A DNA stretch of 64,000 nucleotides from Entomomonas moraniae. GTDB lineage: Bacteria > Pseudomonadota > Gammaproteobacteria > Pseudomonadales > Pseudomonadaceae. The stretch covers positions 2,629,648-2,693,647 of the forward strand of contig NZ_CP029822.1 of NCBI RefSeq assembly GCF_003991975.1, given 5' to 3'. Of the stretch, positions 26,141-38,047 are shown piece by piece; positions within the stretch are counted from its first letter, which is position 1; every line of letters begins with the position of its first letter. The position numbers and the translations under genes are program-made. Below the pieces are notes generated by a model. The model was not told where the DNA came from. It did not search any database and saw only the letters and a program-made list of their open reading frames with translations.

Positions 26141-28083
26141 TATTGATCCTCATGGGGTGGCATGATAGCAAAATCAGGGATATCCAAGTCATCCAGTAGA
26201 AAACCTGCTTCTGCTTTTGGAATATTGGGTAGTTGATCCACATTGATGTCGTAAGCTGCTTTCAATGCAGGTGTATTGAGTCGCTTAGCTCGCGTTCTTT
26301 TTCTTAAAGAATTGGTTTGATTGGCTTGTTGGATTTTATGTCTTAGGGCTTCTTTTTGTTGAAACAAACTCTCTGTATCAATACGATCATGTTTATGCGC
26401 AATCCGCTCCTTCAATACCGCTTTGTGTTGTCTTAGGGTGATTCCCTCTGCATACTCTGGCTCAGTACAAGGAATTATTAGATACTGGCCTGAATATTGG
26501 TCATACACCCATATCTTACCTAGGTTTTCTAAATTAACTCGAATCGTAACACTGGATTGGTTTCCATACCTTATACGGATAGTCCTTAATTCTTCTGTGT
26601 TATAAAAAAGCTGTAAAAACTGGATACCTTGATGTGATAATTTACGCTTAACTTCATGACTTAAAATAAGTTCTAGGGCTTGTTTGCTTTCAGGTAAAGA
26701 AGGTTCTGTTTGTTTCAGTCCTTCTTGCCAAGCAATCAAAGGATTAGCTGTTAATGCTTTATGGGGGGATTGGCAATAATCATCTATCAGCCATTGGTAG
26801 ATGATTTCTTTCAGTTGTTCTAAAGTAATACAAGCTTCTTGAGCAGAGTTATAATCACCTCTTTGATTAATATTAGAAAAGGTAGTGCCTTTTAATTGAT
26901 GGCACACTTGGTTATTGAGTGTGCCTAAGAAACGTTCCACACTGCCTTTGTAGTTTGGTTGTTGTTTAGGACAGTAAATCAGTTCTATATTGAGCTCTGC
27001 ACAGACCCTTGTTAGTTGTGCTGAATGAAATTCTAAACCGTTATCACACACTAAGGTGTTAGGGATACCAAAAGCAGGCCATGTATTTTTAATCTCAAGA
27101 TAGCATTGGCTTATAGATTCTTTTGGCAATATCGCTTGCCTCAATGCTCGAATAACTGACAAATAAGAAGGTGGTTCAAAGCCTATTTCTATGCCAAGCG
27201 GCATACGTGCTTTTACTTCAAATAAACAAGTTAAATAAGGCCTACCAATAACTAATCCTGTTATTTCATCCACCACCATGACATCCAATGGTGTATGATC
27301 TACCTCGACTCGCTCTAAAATATACTCTGGAACAATACCTTTACCCACCGTTCTAAAATATTGTTCTGCCTTTCTACGACCATACTTGGCTGCCATTACG
27401 GTGTATTTATCGACATTGTCTAGCATTCTATAGCTAGTAGCTTGACTTGGGATATTTATTGGCTCTCTAGTTATTTGATTATGTTGTTTAATTTTATGGC
27501 ATAGCGCTAAATGAAAACTTTGCCGAGTACATTTTTCTCTTTTAAGGTAAATAGCTTCTAATAACTCATTAAATAATGCTTTAAACTGATCATTGAACTT
27601 GCGATGACCTTTACTTCCCCTCTGATAATTAACAAGTGAGGTAATATTGCGATCGCCCTTTCGCCAACGTTGCCACCAACGATAGACTGTTATTGGTGAG
27701 GGAGGATTGTTATCAGCTAGTTGTTGGCTGACCTTGGCAATGATAGACTCAAGTCCTACACAACAAGGTTCTAGATGTTGTTTTTCAGCCTCTTTAATGT
27801 ATTCATAGCGTTTTAAAGCAATGATTTGTTGCTTTTCAGGGAGTGTCTTTAAATCCATGGCTTGTTTATTCGTATCAGTCGGCTTTTTATCAGTTTCTTT
27901 GCCTTGGAAAACTACCTTTTCGATCAAGAATAAATTTATTAACTCTGCTTTTGTGCGAGTCAAGATAGCGCGATCTTTGGTTCTTTCTAGGGAACAGAGA
28001 TCATTTTCTGTAATCCTAACGATGGTGCAGTGTTCTTGGTCTAAAATCAGGGCTTGTCCTACCTGTAAAGAGGCTATTTTCAT
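26140..28083 (-). CDS. tnsB: TnsB-type DDE transposase
   Basis: The 647-residue transposase has an N-terminal HTH region (ITVYRWWQRWRKG) and an RNase-H-fold rve core. The catalytic triad reads as D near 261 (VEVDHTPLD), D near 347 (VCDNGLEF) and E near 383 (GSVERFLG), with the expected ~35 residues between the last two. A Mu-type beta-barrel domain follows (IRIRYG...VWVYDQ-like). TnsB binds the repeated sites in the ends and cuts and joins the 3' strands. The gene starts 68 bp inside tnsA in another frame. All active-site residues are present, so it is probably functional. Confidence 0.95.
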   Translation of the reverse strand: MKIASLQVGQALILDQEHCTIVRITENDLCSLERTKDRAILTRTKAELINLFLIEKVVFQGKETDKKPTDTNKQAMDLKTLPEKQQIIALKRYEYIKEAEKQHLEPCCVGLESIIAKVSQQLADNNPPSPITVYRWWQRWRKGDRNITSLVNYQRGSKGHRKFNDQFKALFNELLEAIYLKREKCTRQSFHLALCHKIKQHNQITREPINIPSQATSYRMLDNVDKYTVMAAKYGRRKAEQYFRTVGKGIVPEYILERVEVDHTPLDVMVVDEITGLVIGRPYLTCLFEVKARMPLGIEIGFEPPSYLSVIRALRQAILPKESISQCYLEIKNTWPAFGIPNTLVCDNGLEFHSAQLTRVCAELNIELIYCPKQQPNYKGSVERFLGTLNNQVCHQLKGTTFSNINQRGDYNSAQEACITLEQLKEIIYQWLIDDYCQSPHKALTANPLIAWQEGLKQTEPSLPESKQALELILSHEVKRKLSHQGIQFLQLFYNTEELRTIRIRYGNQSSVTIRVNLENLGKIWVYDQYSGQYLIIPCTEPEYAEGITLRQHKAVLKERIAHKHDRIDTESLFQQKEALRHKIQQANQTNSLRKRTRAKRLNTPALKAAYDINVDQLPNIPKAEAGFLLDDLDIPDFAIMPPHEDQ

Positions 28084-28774
28084 GGGTATTTTCCTTAATA
28101 TAAATAGGTGTATGATCAGTCAGTGGCTGTTCTAAATTGAAAGAGAGATAACCTTGGGCCAGTAAGCTATAGGCCTGTTGGTAAGAACCCGTGTAACGAA
28201 TTAATTCAGTTAAGTTACAATCGATTTTTTGACTTAACCAATAAATGGCTTGCATGATAAGTGCTTTCGATAAAGGAATATCTTGATAACGCCTTAATCG
28301 AACAAGATTGCGTTCACGTATCGGATGGTTTAGTTCTTGGTCAGTAATAATGACAAACGCATAGCCTTTATTGGCTAATTCTTTAGAGGCTGCTTGACAG
28401 AAAGCTAATAACGACAAATCTAGCAATTTATTAGCAGGTTTTATTTCTACATACCAAATCTCTCCTGTTTGCAGAATCAACTCAAAATCAGGGGTATATC
28501 GCTTTATTACCTCGTTAAAAGGAATATAAAGCCGAATAGGCTGTTCTCGAAAGGCTTCTACTGCTTTACAGAACTCAAAAAGATAACAAGCTCTACGCTC
28601 TAATTGCGACTCCCATGCAATCATCCGCCCCATTTTGGTGGAAGGAAATTGCCCTCTTACTTTACCTCTAGATCGGGTAATAGGCTCCCTAACCCTCGTA
28701 CTTGAGGTGTTTTTTAAGGATGAGTTTATCCTTTGTGCTGTGCTATTTGGCTCAGCAGCATTTTTTAAAGACAT
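28016..28774 (-). CDS. tnsA: TnsA-type 5'-strand endonuclease
   Basis: The 252-residue protein has the restriction-endonuclease-like TnsA fold. Candidate catalytic residues are E55 (AWESQLER), D96 (YTPDFEL) and K112 (VEIKP). The C-terminal half matches the TnsA winged-helix/TnsC-contact region. TnsA cuts the 5' strands so that Tn7 moves by cut-and-paste. It is the first gene of the tns operon. AAGGA precedes its ATG and lies within a perfect 15-bp palindrome, a possible operator. Confidence 0.92.
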   Translation of the reverse strand: MSLKNAAEPNSTAQRINSSLKNTSSTRVREPITRSRGKVRGQFPSTKMGRMIAWESQLERRACYLFEFCKAVEAFREQPIRLYIPFNEVIKRYTPDFELILQTGEIWYVEIKPANKLLDLSLLAFCQAASKELANKGYAFVIITDQELNHPIRERNLVRLRRYQDIPLSKALIMQAIYWLSQKIDCNLTELIRYTGSYQQAYSLLAQGYLSFNLEQPLTDHTPIYIKENTHENSLFTGRTSPDFRPRTLHHR

Positions 28775-28783
28775 AGATAATCC

Positions 28784-28798
28784 TTACTAAATTAGTAA
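28784..28798. promoter_or_regulatory. Palindrome over the tnsA ribosome site, candidate operator
   Basis: TTACTAAATTAGTAA is a perfect 15-bp palindrome ending 10 bp before the tnsA start and touching its AAGGA. An XRE regulator gene lies just upstream. A repressor bound here would block the tns operon. I did not find a second copy before the xre gene, so the link to that regulator is inference. Confidence 0.35.
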
Positions 28799-28943
28799 TC
28801 AATATGACTGACTATGGTTTATTTAAATAAGGTTAACTTGACGTGTTATATAAGAAGGGGGATACTTAAGGTTCTCAATCGTAAGGTACATCCTTGCAAA
28901 TATAACGGGGCCAATTAACCATATTGTGCTCCGTTTTTACATT

Positions 28944-29330
28944 TTAGAACCTCCATTTAGGTTGTGAGCTATCATAGGTTTGATTCATTCTTAAAACTCT
29001 ATTGATAACTACTACCTGATCTTCATTTAATGTTCCTAATTTGTCCCATAAGTTTTTTATAAGGGCACATTCTTCCAAACTAATATTTTTAGGAAGCTTC
29101 CTAATAGGCATAGATTGCTCAACAGCTAGCCAAAGTTCTGTCTGTTGTTCTTCGTTTAGTCTGAATGCATCGATTATCTTTTTGATAACTTTATCAGTAG
29201 GTGGGCCTTTTTTACCCTTCTCCATTGCACTTACATAACAAGCAGTTATTCCCAATGCATCAGCAACCTGCTTCTGTTGGAGATTTCTTACTCGTCTTAA
29301 TTTTTCAAAGTAATTAGCAAATGGTGTCAT
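28944..29330 (-). CDS. XRE-family HTH transcription regulator
   Basis: The 128-residue protein has a Cro/C1-type helix-turn-helix at residues 8-65 (LQQKQVADALGITACYVSAMEKG) and a ~60-residue C-terminal extension (LWDKLGTLNEDQVVVINRVL) that may dimerise. It is the gene nearest the right end of element 2, read in the same direction as tnsABC, 169 bp upstream of tnsA. Small Xre-type repressors are found in this place in several Tn7-like groups, where they control transposition genes. Autoregulation and control of tnsABC are likely but not shown. Confidence 0.82.
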   Translation of the reverse strand: MTPFANYFEKLRRVRNLQQKQVADALGITACYVSAMEKGKKGPPTDKVIKKIIDAFRLNEEQQTELWLAVEQSMPIRKLPKNISLEECALIKNLWDKLGTLNEDQVVVINRVLRMNQTYDSSQPKWRF

Positions 29331-29634
29331 ATCCGTTTAGTTTATTAATGTATTGAATAAGTAAAGGATAAACTTTTTTTGATAAAAATAAAATAAAAAT
29401 TTTAGTTTTTTAAAATTATAACATATTGTTTTATTTAAAAATTAACCTATGGTTTCTTTATATACTACAGCTTTATTTTTTATATTTTATTAACACAACA
29501 TAGTTATATTTATTAGCATTCAAATCAAACTCATCAAATTTCACTAAAAAATTATTGACTGTTAATATTTGTTATATTATCTATATTATTAGTCCCTACA
29601 AAGATATTAAATCTTTTATTAAGTTTTATTTTTA
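29331..29634. other. AT-rich region between xre and right end
   Basis: This stretch of about 300 bp is very AT-rich and has no coding frame of note. It should hold the leftward promoter of xre. A plus-strand TTGACT...TATCTA pair near 29553-29581 is a possible outward promoter, but such pairs arise by chance in this composition. Confidence 0.35.
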
Positions 29635-29745
29635 TTTCATTAATCTTGAGAAGATTTATCATTATTTATGAGAAACCATTTCACTTATTATGAGAAATGG
29701 TTTCACTATTTTGAGAATTTATTTCATTAATTATGAGAACCGACA
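29635..29745. repeat. Right end of Tn7-like element 2
   Basis: Five abutting TnsB-type units lie at 29635-29652, 29653-29674, 29675-29696, 29697-29717 and 29718-29739. Each ends in GAGAA, and the tip CCGACA follows. The terminal unit plus tip is the inverse of the left tip at 13305. Confidence 0.9.
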
Positions 29746-29750
29746 CAAAC
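29746..29750. other. Target site duplication CAAAC, right copy
   Basis: These five bases directly after the element 2 right tip match 13300-13304. The gyrB stop codon begins on its own strand at 29759, so only 6 bp separate the duplication from it. Confidence 0.9.
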
Positions 29751-29756
29751 AATCAA

Positions 29757-32234
<2,478 letters not shown>

Positions 32235-32324
32235 TTATATCTTTTAAAATCTATATTAATCTGGATTAATTATACCATTTTTATTATATTCTTGTTGTTA
32301 ATCTCTGCAAATTATTGTTTATTA

Positions 32325-32972
32325 TTAGTTTCTAATAATATCATAAATAATATTTTTATCTTTCAGGGAAGTTATTTGTTCTTTAGTTAATGTTATAACA
32401 TCATTTTCATCATATTTTATTGAATTTCGTTCTAGCATCTTATTTAACCCAGATTTTTTATTTGATGCTTGAGTAGATACAGTAAAATAGTATTTGTCAT
32501 TGTCTAAAACTTTCTGTAATTTTAATATTCCGTAAGCCTTTTTTTGATCGTCATAACCTGAATTATCAATTTGTGCTAGATTAGCTAGGTATCTATCATT
32601 TTCTAGTGGTGTAACTAAATAGCTTTGTATTTGTGCTTGATGTTGTGATGAAGAGTAACTCCCAAACACAATAAATGCTGCAATAATCGCAACAACAATT
32701 AACCAACCAAGCTTTCTAATAAAAGGAATATGGTTTTTCTTAAAATATTTTGAAAACTCTTCTTTAGATACTTGATAACCATTATTACAATGGCTACATT
32801 CATAAACATATTTTTTTGAAGTTAAAAAACTAAATAAATACCAAAGATGAAAATATCTATAATAAATAACACCTTTCATTTGTGTAATATTTTTACATGT
32901 ATCACACTGGCAAACCTCCGGCAAATTGCCTTCTTCAGATCTACCACCACCACTCCCCCAGATAAAAAACAT
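32325..32972 (-). CDS. Zinc-ribbon membrane protein of unknown function
   Basis: The 215-residue protein has two Cys pairs (CDTC near residue 23 and CSHC near residue 58) forming a likely zinc ribbon in the cytosol. One membrane helix follows at about residues 85-105 (WLIVVAIIAAFIVFGSY). A ~110-residue extracytoplasmic domain resembling a DUF of small envelope proteins completes it (LTKEQITSLKDKNIIYDI at the end). No partner is obvious. It lies between two parS sites, but that need not relate to its role. The frame is intact. Confidence 0.7.
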   Translation of the reverse strand: MFFIWGSGGGRSEEGNLPEVCQCDTCKNITQMKGVIYYRYFHLWYLFSFLTSKKYVYECSHCNNGYQVSKEEFSKYFKKNHIPFIRKLGWLIVVAIIAAFIVFGSYSSSQHQAQIQSYLVTPLENDRYLANLAQIDNSGYDDQKKAYGILKLQKVLDNDKYYFTVSTQASNKKSGLNKMLERNSIKYDENDVITLTKEQITSLKDKNIIYDIIRN

Positions 32973-33359
32973 ACTAATTCCCTTTTATAATATTAAAAGC
33001 AGATATTATACTTTAGTGCAAGATTTTTAAAAAATTATATAGTACTTGTTTCACGTGAAACAAATATTTTTATGAAAATGCTGGAAATAAATACGACTGA
33101 AATAAAAAAAATTAGCTTAATCTCATTATTATATATTAGATTAAGTTTATACTAATATTGCCAAAATTAAAGAAATTATTAGATTTAAAAGTTAGTTGCA
33201 AAATATTCTTTAAGAACTAAATTTATTTAAAGATGAAGATTATTTCTAAATTTTCCTATTGTATATCTGAAACTAATGGTAATGTTAAAATACTATCGTA
33301 TTATGTATTATTAATATAATAGATCATTTAACTTACCATAATGATTCAGTATATAACTA
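32973..33359. other. AT-rich intergenic region holding parS 2
   Basis: These 387 bp upstream of the zinc-ribbon gene and downstream of lpxA contain the second parS site at 33047-33062. Otherwise the DNA is AT-rich and I see no gene, RNA or terminator. Confidence 0.5.
33047..33062. promoter_or_regulatory. parS site 2
   Basis: This is a second perfect TGTTTCACGTGAAACA palindrome, 828 bp from site 1, in the intergenic region before the zinc-ribbon gene. Confidence 0.92.
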
Positions 33360-34154
33360 CTATCTAACAATACCACGCGATGAACAATTAAGTAGCGAGT
33401 CTAAGAAATTTTTAGCCACATCATATTTTACAGATAATTCTTGAATTTTTTCTTTAGCTTCTTCTAATGTTAACCCATGGCGATAAAGTAATTTATAACA
33501 ATCTTTAATAATTTGTATATTTTCATCGGAAAAATTATGCCTTTTTAGGCCAATAACATTTATACCAAAGGGTACTGCATGATTTCCTTGCACAATGATG
33601 TAAGGAGGAATATCTTTAACCACAAAAGATCCTCCTCCCATCATGACATTGTCTCCGATACGACAAAACTGATGTATTGCACTAAGACCACCAATTATAG
33701 TGTAATTTCCTACAGTGACATGTCCAGCTAATGTTGCACTATTAGCAAATACACAGTTATTACCTACCAAGCAATCATGAGCAATATGTGCATTAACCAT
33801 AAATAAATTATTATTGCCTATAATGGTTTTACCATTATCTTGGACAGTTCCTCTGTGTACAGTTACACCTTCATGAAAGGTATTGTTGTCACCTATTTCT
33901 GTTGTTGTTGGTTCACCTGAATATTTTAAATCTTGATTGACTTCACCAATGGATGTAAATTGAAAAAATTTATTATTTTTGCCAACTTTTGTAATACCAT
34001 TAATAACAACGTGAGACTTTAGAATAGAACCTTCACCTATTTCAACTTGTGAAGCAATAAAGCAAAAAGGGCCTATTTTTACGTTTGGTCCTATTATAGC
34101 CCCTTCTTCAATAACTGAAGACGGATGAATTGTAGCTGTTTTATCAATCGTCAT
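33360..34154 (-). CDS. lpxA: UDP-N-acetylglucosamine O-acyltransferase
   Basis: The 264-residue left-handed parallel beta-helix protein has hexapeptide repeats from about residue 5 to 185 ([22 protein letters not shown]). The active-site histidine lies in VNAHIAHDC (H126), with GEVNQDLKY before it. It has a helical C-terminal domain and nearly the same length as E. coli LpxA. LpxA transfers a hydroxyacyl chain to UDP-GlcNAc, the first step of lipid A synthesis in the cytosol. In most gammaproteobacteria lpxA sits in an lpxD-fabZ-lpxA-lpxB cluster. Here it stands alone between recF and the zinc-ribbon gene, so it is either relocated or a second copy. Confidence 0.95.
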   Translation of the reverse strand: MTIDKTATIHPSSVIEEGAIIGPNVKIGPFCFIASQVEIGEGSILKSHVVINGITKVGKNNKFFQFTSIGEVNQDLKYSGEPTTTEIGDNNTFHEGVTVHRGTVQDNGKTIIGNNNLFMVNAHIAHDCLVGNNCVFANSATLAGHVTVGNYTIIGGLSAIHQFCRIGDNVMMGGGSFVVKDIPPYIIVQGNHAVPFGINVIGLKRHNFSDENIQIIKDCYKLLYRHGLTLEEAKEKIQELSVKYDVAKNFLDSLLNCSSRGIVR

Positions 34155-34325
34155 TTAAACTGATCCAGTTAATAATTTATATAAATAGAATAAAAATATA
34201 TTTAATATAATATTTTTAAAATCTTTATCTATATCTACTAATGTAAAGTCAATAGTAATTATAAAGGTAGTATTGTATTTTAATACGCCTTATAAAGCCA
34301 TTAAAAATAGATGAATATGAATATT

Positions 34326-35423
34326 TTAATGTTCATTAACAGCAGCTATATGACCATGTTCCACGTGAAACATTGAAATTTTTGTTTGAGATTGCCATAA
34401 AGAATAAATAGGTTCTTTTTCAACACCGGTTATAAATATTTGGCATTTTAAATCATCTAATAATCGGCATAATGATGTGCGGTGTTTCTCATCTAATTCT
34501 GAGGCTAAATCATCTATCAAGTAGATAACTTGCCCTTTTTTATAATTATCAATGATATATCCTTGTGCTATTTTTAATGCACAGACTACTAACTTTTGTT
34601 GCCCTCTTGAAAGCACATCCGCGGCATTAAAACCACCTAATTTTAATCTCAATTCTGCACGTTGCGAGCCTGCTTGAGTATGTCCCATTTGCAAATCTCT
34701 TTCTAAAGTATTATTCAAAATGGTTTCTAATTTTGTTTCTTTATCCCAACCTCTATAATAGCTTAAAGTAAAATCTTTTATATCAAGTAACTCAGCTAAA
34801 ACTTTTTCAAATATAGGCAACAGTTGTTCAATATATTGTTTACGATATAAATCAATTTCTTCACTAGCATTACAAAACTCATTATTCCAAACCGCTAATT
34901 CATTAAAGTCTTTTTTATTTTGCCTTAACCATGAGTTTCTTTGTTTTAAAGATTTTTGAACACGTTGCCAAGCAGCTAAAAACCTTTTTTCAGAATGAAA
35001 TACTCCCCAATCAATAAATTGCCTTCTTAACTTTGGTGAACCCTCTAATAAACGAAAACTATCTGGATTAATAATTTGCAAAGGAAGAATATCAGCAAGT
35101 TGTATAGCTGTACGAACCGTTTGTCCATCTAGACGAATTTGTAAATCACCTTGTTTATTTCTATTAATACCTAATTGATGAGTCACATTCGCTGTTTGTT
35201 GTACTTTTGCGAAAATAGTACAATCACTAACATCATAATTAATGACCGTATTAATTTTATGGCTTCTAAATGATCTGGCCAAGCTTAGTAAGTAAACAGC
35301 CTCTAAAACAGAAGTTTTACCACTTCCATTATTTCCATAAAATATATTGACGTGAGGAGATAGGGACAATGTTACTGGTTTAAGATTACGTAAACCAGTA
35401 ATATCAAGGCGTATAAGCGACAT
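34326..35423 (-). CDS. recF: DNA replication and repair protein RecF
   Basis: The 365-residue SMC-like ATPase has Walker [11 protein letters not shown] near residue 30, the signature [18 protein letters not shown] near 270, and Walker [13 protein letters not shown] near 300. RecF works with RecO and RecR to load RecA at gaps. The start is 7 bp from the dnaN stop, giving the standard dnaA-dnaN-recF operon order. The last codons contain a parS site at 34357-34372, so the DNA there is under double constraint. The protein is intact. Confidence 0.97.
   Translation of the reverse strand: MSLIRLDITGLRNLKPVTLSLSPHVNIFYGNNGSGKTSVLEAVYLLSLARSFRSHKINTVINYDVSDCTIFAKVQQTANVTHQLGINRNKQGDLQIRLDGQTVRTAIQLADILPLQIINPDSFRLLEGSPKLRRQFIDWGVFHSEKRFLAAWQRVQKSLKQRNSWLRQNKKDFNELAVWNNEFCNASEEIDLYRKQYIEQLLPIFEKVLAELLDIKDFTLSYYRGWDKETKLETILNNTLERDLQMGHTQAGSQRAELRLKLGGFNAADVLSRGQQKLVVCALKIAQGYIIDNYKKGQVIYLIDDLASELDEKHRTSLCRLLDDLKCQIFITGVEKEPIYSLWQSQTKISMFHVEHGHIAAVNEH
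34357..34372. promoter_or_regulatory. parS site 3, inside recF
   Basis: TGTTCCACGTGAAACA departs from a perfect palindrome by one pair and matches parS sequences of Pseudomonas. It lies in the 3' coding part of recF. All three sites fall within 2.2 kb and within about 6 kb of oriC. Confidence 0.85.
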
Positions 35424-35429
35424 TTAGCC

Positions 35430-36539
35430 TTATAAGCGCATAGGCATAACAACATAAGAAGAATCACCATTGTCTTCTTCTTGTATTAATGCACTGCTAT
35501 TAGAATCTGCTAAAAATATACGTACTTTTTCTGTCGTTATTACATTAAGTACATCTAATAAGTAACTAACATTAAAGCCAATTTCTAGTGAAGCGCCTGT
35601 GTATTCAACAGCAACCTCTTCTTCTGCTTCTTCTTGTTCAGGGTTATTAGCTTGTATTTTTAGTAATTCATTTTCTAAATTTAAACGAATTCCACGGTAT
35701 TTTTCATTGGATAAAATAGCAGCGCGACTAAATGAATTTTTTAATGCTTGACGATCAGCAATGATGATTTTATCACTGCCTTTAGGTAACACTCTTTCAT
35801 AATCAGGAAACTTACCATCAATGAGTTTTGAGGTAAACGTAAAATCACCCGCTGTGGCACGAATATGATGTTCGCCTAAAACAATTGTCACATTAGCTTC
35901 CTGATCAGTTAATAATTTAACTAATTCTAAAATAGCTTTACGAGGTAAAATAATTTGTTGCTTTTCTGAAATTGCATCATTTAATTCTAAAGAAACAGAA
36001 CAAACAGCCATTCGATGACCATCTGTCGTTACTGTTCTTAAATAATTATTACTTAATTCTAACAGCATCCCATTTAGATAATAACGTACATCTTGCTGAG
36101 CCATAGCAAAACTAGTATGTTCAATAATTCTACGTAATTTACTTTGTTCAACTTCAAATTTTAATGAAGTAGGCCCATCATCTACAGTTGGAAAGTCATT
36201 CGTTGGTAATGTTGATAATGTAAAACGTGATCTACCTGCTTTAATCAAAAGTTTTTGTTCATCTAACTTTATATCGATTAAAGACTCTGCAGGTAAACTC
36301 CTACAAATGTCCATTAATTTTTTAGCAGGTACGGTAATTTCACCTTCTTCTTTTACATTTTCTAAAGAAACCTTACCAATAAGCTCAACCTCTAAATCCG
36401 TTCCTAATAGAGATAATTGATTATTTTCTACTGTTAATAAAACATTAGAAAGTATAGGTAGTGTATGACGGCGTTCAATTACACCTGTTACTAATTGTAG
36501 AGGTGTTAATAACTGTTCACGTTTAATACTAAAGTGCAT
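35430..36539 (-). CDS. dnaN: DNA polymerase III beta clamp
   Basis: The 369-residue sliding clamp has three repeated clamp domains and the C-terminal end VVMPMRL typical of DnaN. The chosen start is the ATG at 36537-36539 (MHFSIKREQLLTPLQ): AGGA lies 8 nt before it, and family members start at this point. The in-frame ATG two codons earlier is only 2 nt from the AGGA. An acidic insertion (EQEEAEEEVAVEY) near residue 300 is unusual. The gene follows dnaA by about 120 bp and precedes recF. Confidence 0.97.
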   Translation of the reverse strand: MHFSIKREQLLTPLQLVTGVIERRHTLPILSNVLLTVENNQLSLLGTDLEVELIGKVSLENVKEEGEITVPAKKLMDICRSLPAESLIDIKLDEQKLLIKAGRSRFTLSTLPTNDFPTVDDGPTSLKFEVEQSKLRRIIEHTSFAMAQQDVRYYLNGMLLELSNNYLRTVTTDGHRMAVCSVSLELNDAISEKQQIILPRKAILELVKLLTDQEANVTIVLGEHHIRATAGDFTFTSKLIDGKFPDYERVLPKGSDKIIIADRQALKNSFSRAAILSNEKYRGIRLNLENELLKIQANNPEQEEAEEEVAVEYTGASLEIGFNVSYLLDVLNVITTEKVRIFLADSNSSALIQEEDNGDSSYVVMPMRL

Positions 36540-36658
36540 ATGCATAATCCTATTGATATCTACTTAAAACTTCCTGCTAACCTATACTTTCCATAAAACA
36601 AATTTAACTTGCTAATTTTGCCTTTTATTAACCATTCACGCAAGCCATATCATTCTAA

Positions 36659-38047
36659 TTACGTGGTTAATGTTCTAAGTAAATTTTTGTAATCTTCTAA
36701 TATATCAACATCTGTCTTTTTTAATTCTTCAATTTTTCGACAGGCATGTAATACTGTGGTATGGTCTTTACCCCCAAATGTATTTCCTATTTCAGGTAAA
36801 CTATGATTAGTTAACTCTTTAGCTAATGCCATAGCCACTTGCCTTGGTCTTGCCACTGATCTTGAACGTCGTTTAGATAATAAATCAGATATTTTTATTT
36901 TATAATATTCTGCAACTGTACGTTGAATATTATCAATACTAATCAGTTTATCTTGTAAAGCAAACAGATCCTTTAATGCTTCCTTTATTAGCTCAATAGT
37001 AATAGGCTTTCCTGTAAATTGAGCATGTGCCATGACTCTTTTTAAAGACCCTTCTAGCTCTCTAACATTTGATCTAATTCGCTGAGCAATAAAAAAAGCG
37101 TCTTGTTGATTTAATAAAATTTTAGCCTGCTCTGCCTTCTTCATTAAAATGGCAACCCTAGTTTCTAACTCAGGTGGTTCAATAGCAACTGTTAATCCCC
37201 AACCAAAACGAGATTTTAAACGTTCTTCCAAACCATCAATTTCTTTTGGATAACGATCACTGGTTAGAATAATACGCTGTCCCCCTTCTAAAAGGGCATT
37301 AAATGTATGAAAGAACTCTTCTTGAGAACGTTCTTTATTAGCAAAAAATTGAATATCATCAATTAATAAAGCATCAACAGAGCGATAAAACTTTTTAAAT
37401 TCATTAATTGCATTCATTTGTAATGCTTTAACCATATCAGCAACAAATCGCTCTGAATGCAAATATATAATTTTTGCTTCTGGATTTTTTGATAACATAT
37501 AATTGCCAACAGCATGCATCAAATGTGTTTTTCCTAAGCCTACACCACCATACAAAAATAAGGGATTATAGCCATGTTTCATATTATCAGCTACTTGCCA
37601 AGCAGCAGCTCTGGCCATTTGATTAGATTTGCCTTCAACAAAGTTATCAAAAGTGAAACTTTTATTTAAATAATTTGAATAACGTAATTTTGTAAGTTCT
37701 TCAGGTTCTTCAACTTTTAATGTAGTTTCAGCAACTTTATTATCAACAGCAATTTTTTCTTTATTATTATCTGGGCTTGATTTAACCTTATTTATAATAG
37801 CTTTACTACCTATTACCAAGGTTAATAGTGGAGGTGTATCTGTGGACCTCTCAGCAATTAATTGCTGTAATCGATCAAAGTACTTTTCATTTACCCAATC
37901 TAATACGAATCGATTAGGTGCATAAATAATCAACTCACTTTCATTATTAACATCAACTTGTAGAGGCCTAATCCAAGTATTAAATTGTTGACTTGGTAAT
38001 TCATCACCTAAAATATTTATACACTGTTGCCAAAGTTCTAATAACAC
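36659..38047 (-). CDS. dnaA: Chromosomal replication initiator DnaA
   Basis: The 462-residue initiator has domain I ([21 protein letters not shown]), a short linker, and the AAA+ domain with Walker [10 protein letters not shown] and Walker [10 protein letters not shown]. Domain IV carries the DnaA signature [15 protein letters not shown], which binds DnaA boxes. The start is a GTG at 38045-38047 with AGGA 6 nt upstream. It is the first gene of the dnaA-dnaN-recF cluster and reads away from oriC. DnaA boxes upstream of it also allow autoregulation. Confidence 0.98.
   Translation of the reverse strand: MLLELWQQCINILGDELPSQQFNTWIRPLQVDVNNESELIIYAPNRFVLDWVNEKYFDRLQQLIAERSTDTPPLLTLVIGSKAIINKVKSSPDNNKEKIAVDNKVAETTLKVEEPEELTKLRYSNYLNKSFTFDNFVEGKSNQMARAAAWQVADNMKHGYNPLFLYGGVGLGKTHLMHAVGNYMLSKNPEAKIIYLHSERFVADMVKALQMNAINEFKKFYRSVDALLIDDIQFFANKERSQEEFFHTFNALLEGGQRIILTSDRYPKEIDGLEERLKSRFGWGLTVAIEPPELETRVAILMKKAEQAKILLNQQDAFFIAQRIRSNVRELEGSLKRVMAHAQFTGKPITIELIKEALKDLFALQDKLISIDNIQRTVAEYYKIKISDLLSKRRSRSVARPRQVAMALAKELTNHSLPEIGNTFGGKDHTTVLHACRKIEELKKTDVDILEDYKNLLRTLTT

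Larger units (their letters stand above)
13305..29745. mobile_element. Complete Tn7-like transposon (element 2) at gyrB
   Basis: The 16,441-bp element is bounded by inverted tips TGTCGGTTCTCATAAT (left) and its reverse complement (right), with the duplication CAAAC on both sides. It encodes TnsA, TnsB, TnsC and a TniQ/TnsD-type selector in one operon read leftward from the right end, preceded by an XRE regulator. Cargo at the left is a holin-like gene, Rhs proteins and a candidate immunity gene. The insertion lies 6 bp beyond the gyrB stop codon, with the tnsA side towards gyrB. There are no cas genes and no CRISPR array, so targeting should be by TniQ protein. Confidence 0.93.

Noticed and set aside
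29553-29581. TTGACT...TATCTA pair on the plus strand pointing out of element 2 towards gyrB
   Set aside because: Such pairs are frequent in this AT-rich DNA, and an antisense transcript into gyrB has no other support.
13305-29745. Possibility that element 2 is a CRISPR-associated (I-F3 or V-K) Tn7-like transposon
   Set aside because: No cas genes, repeat array or spacer-like units were found, and the long TniQ with DNA-binding modules fits protein-guided targeting.
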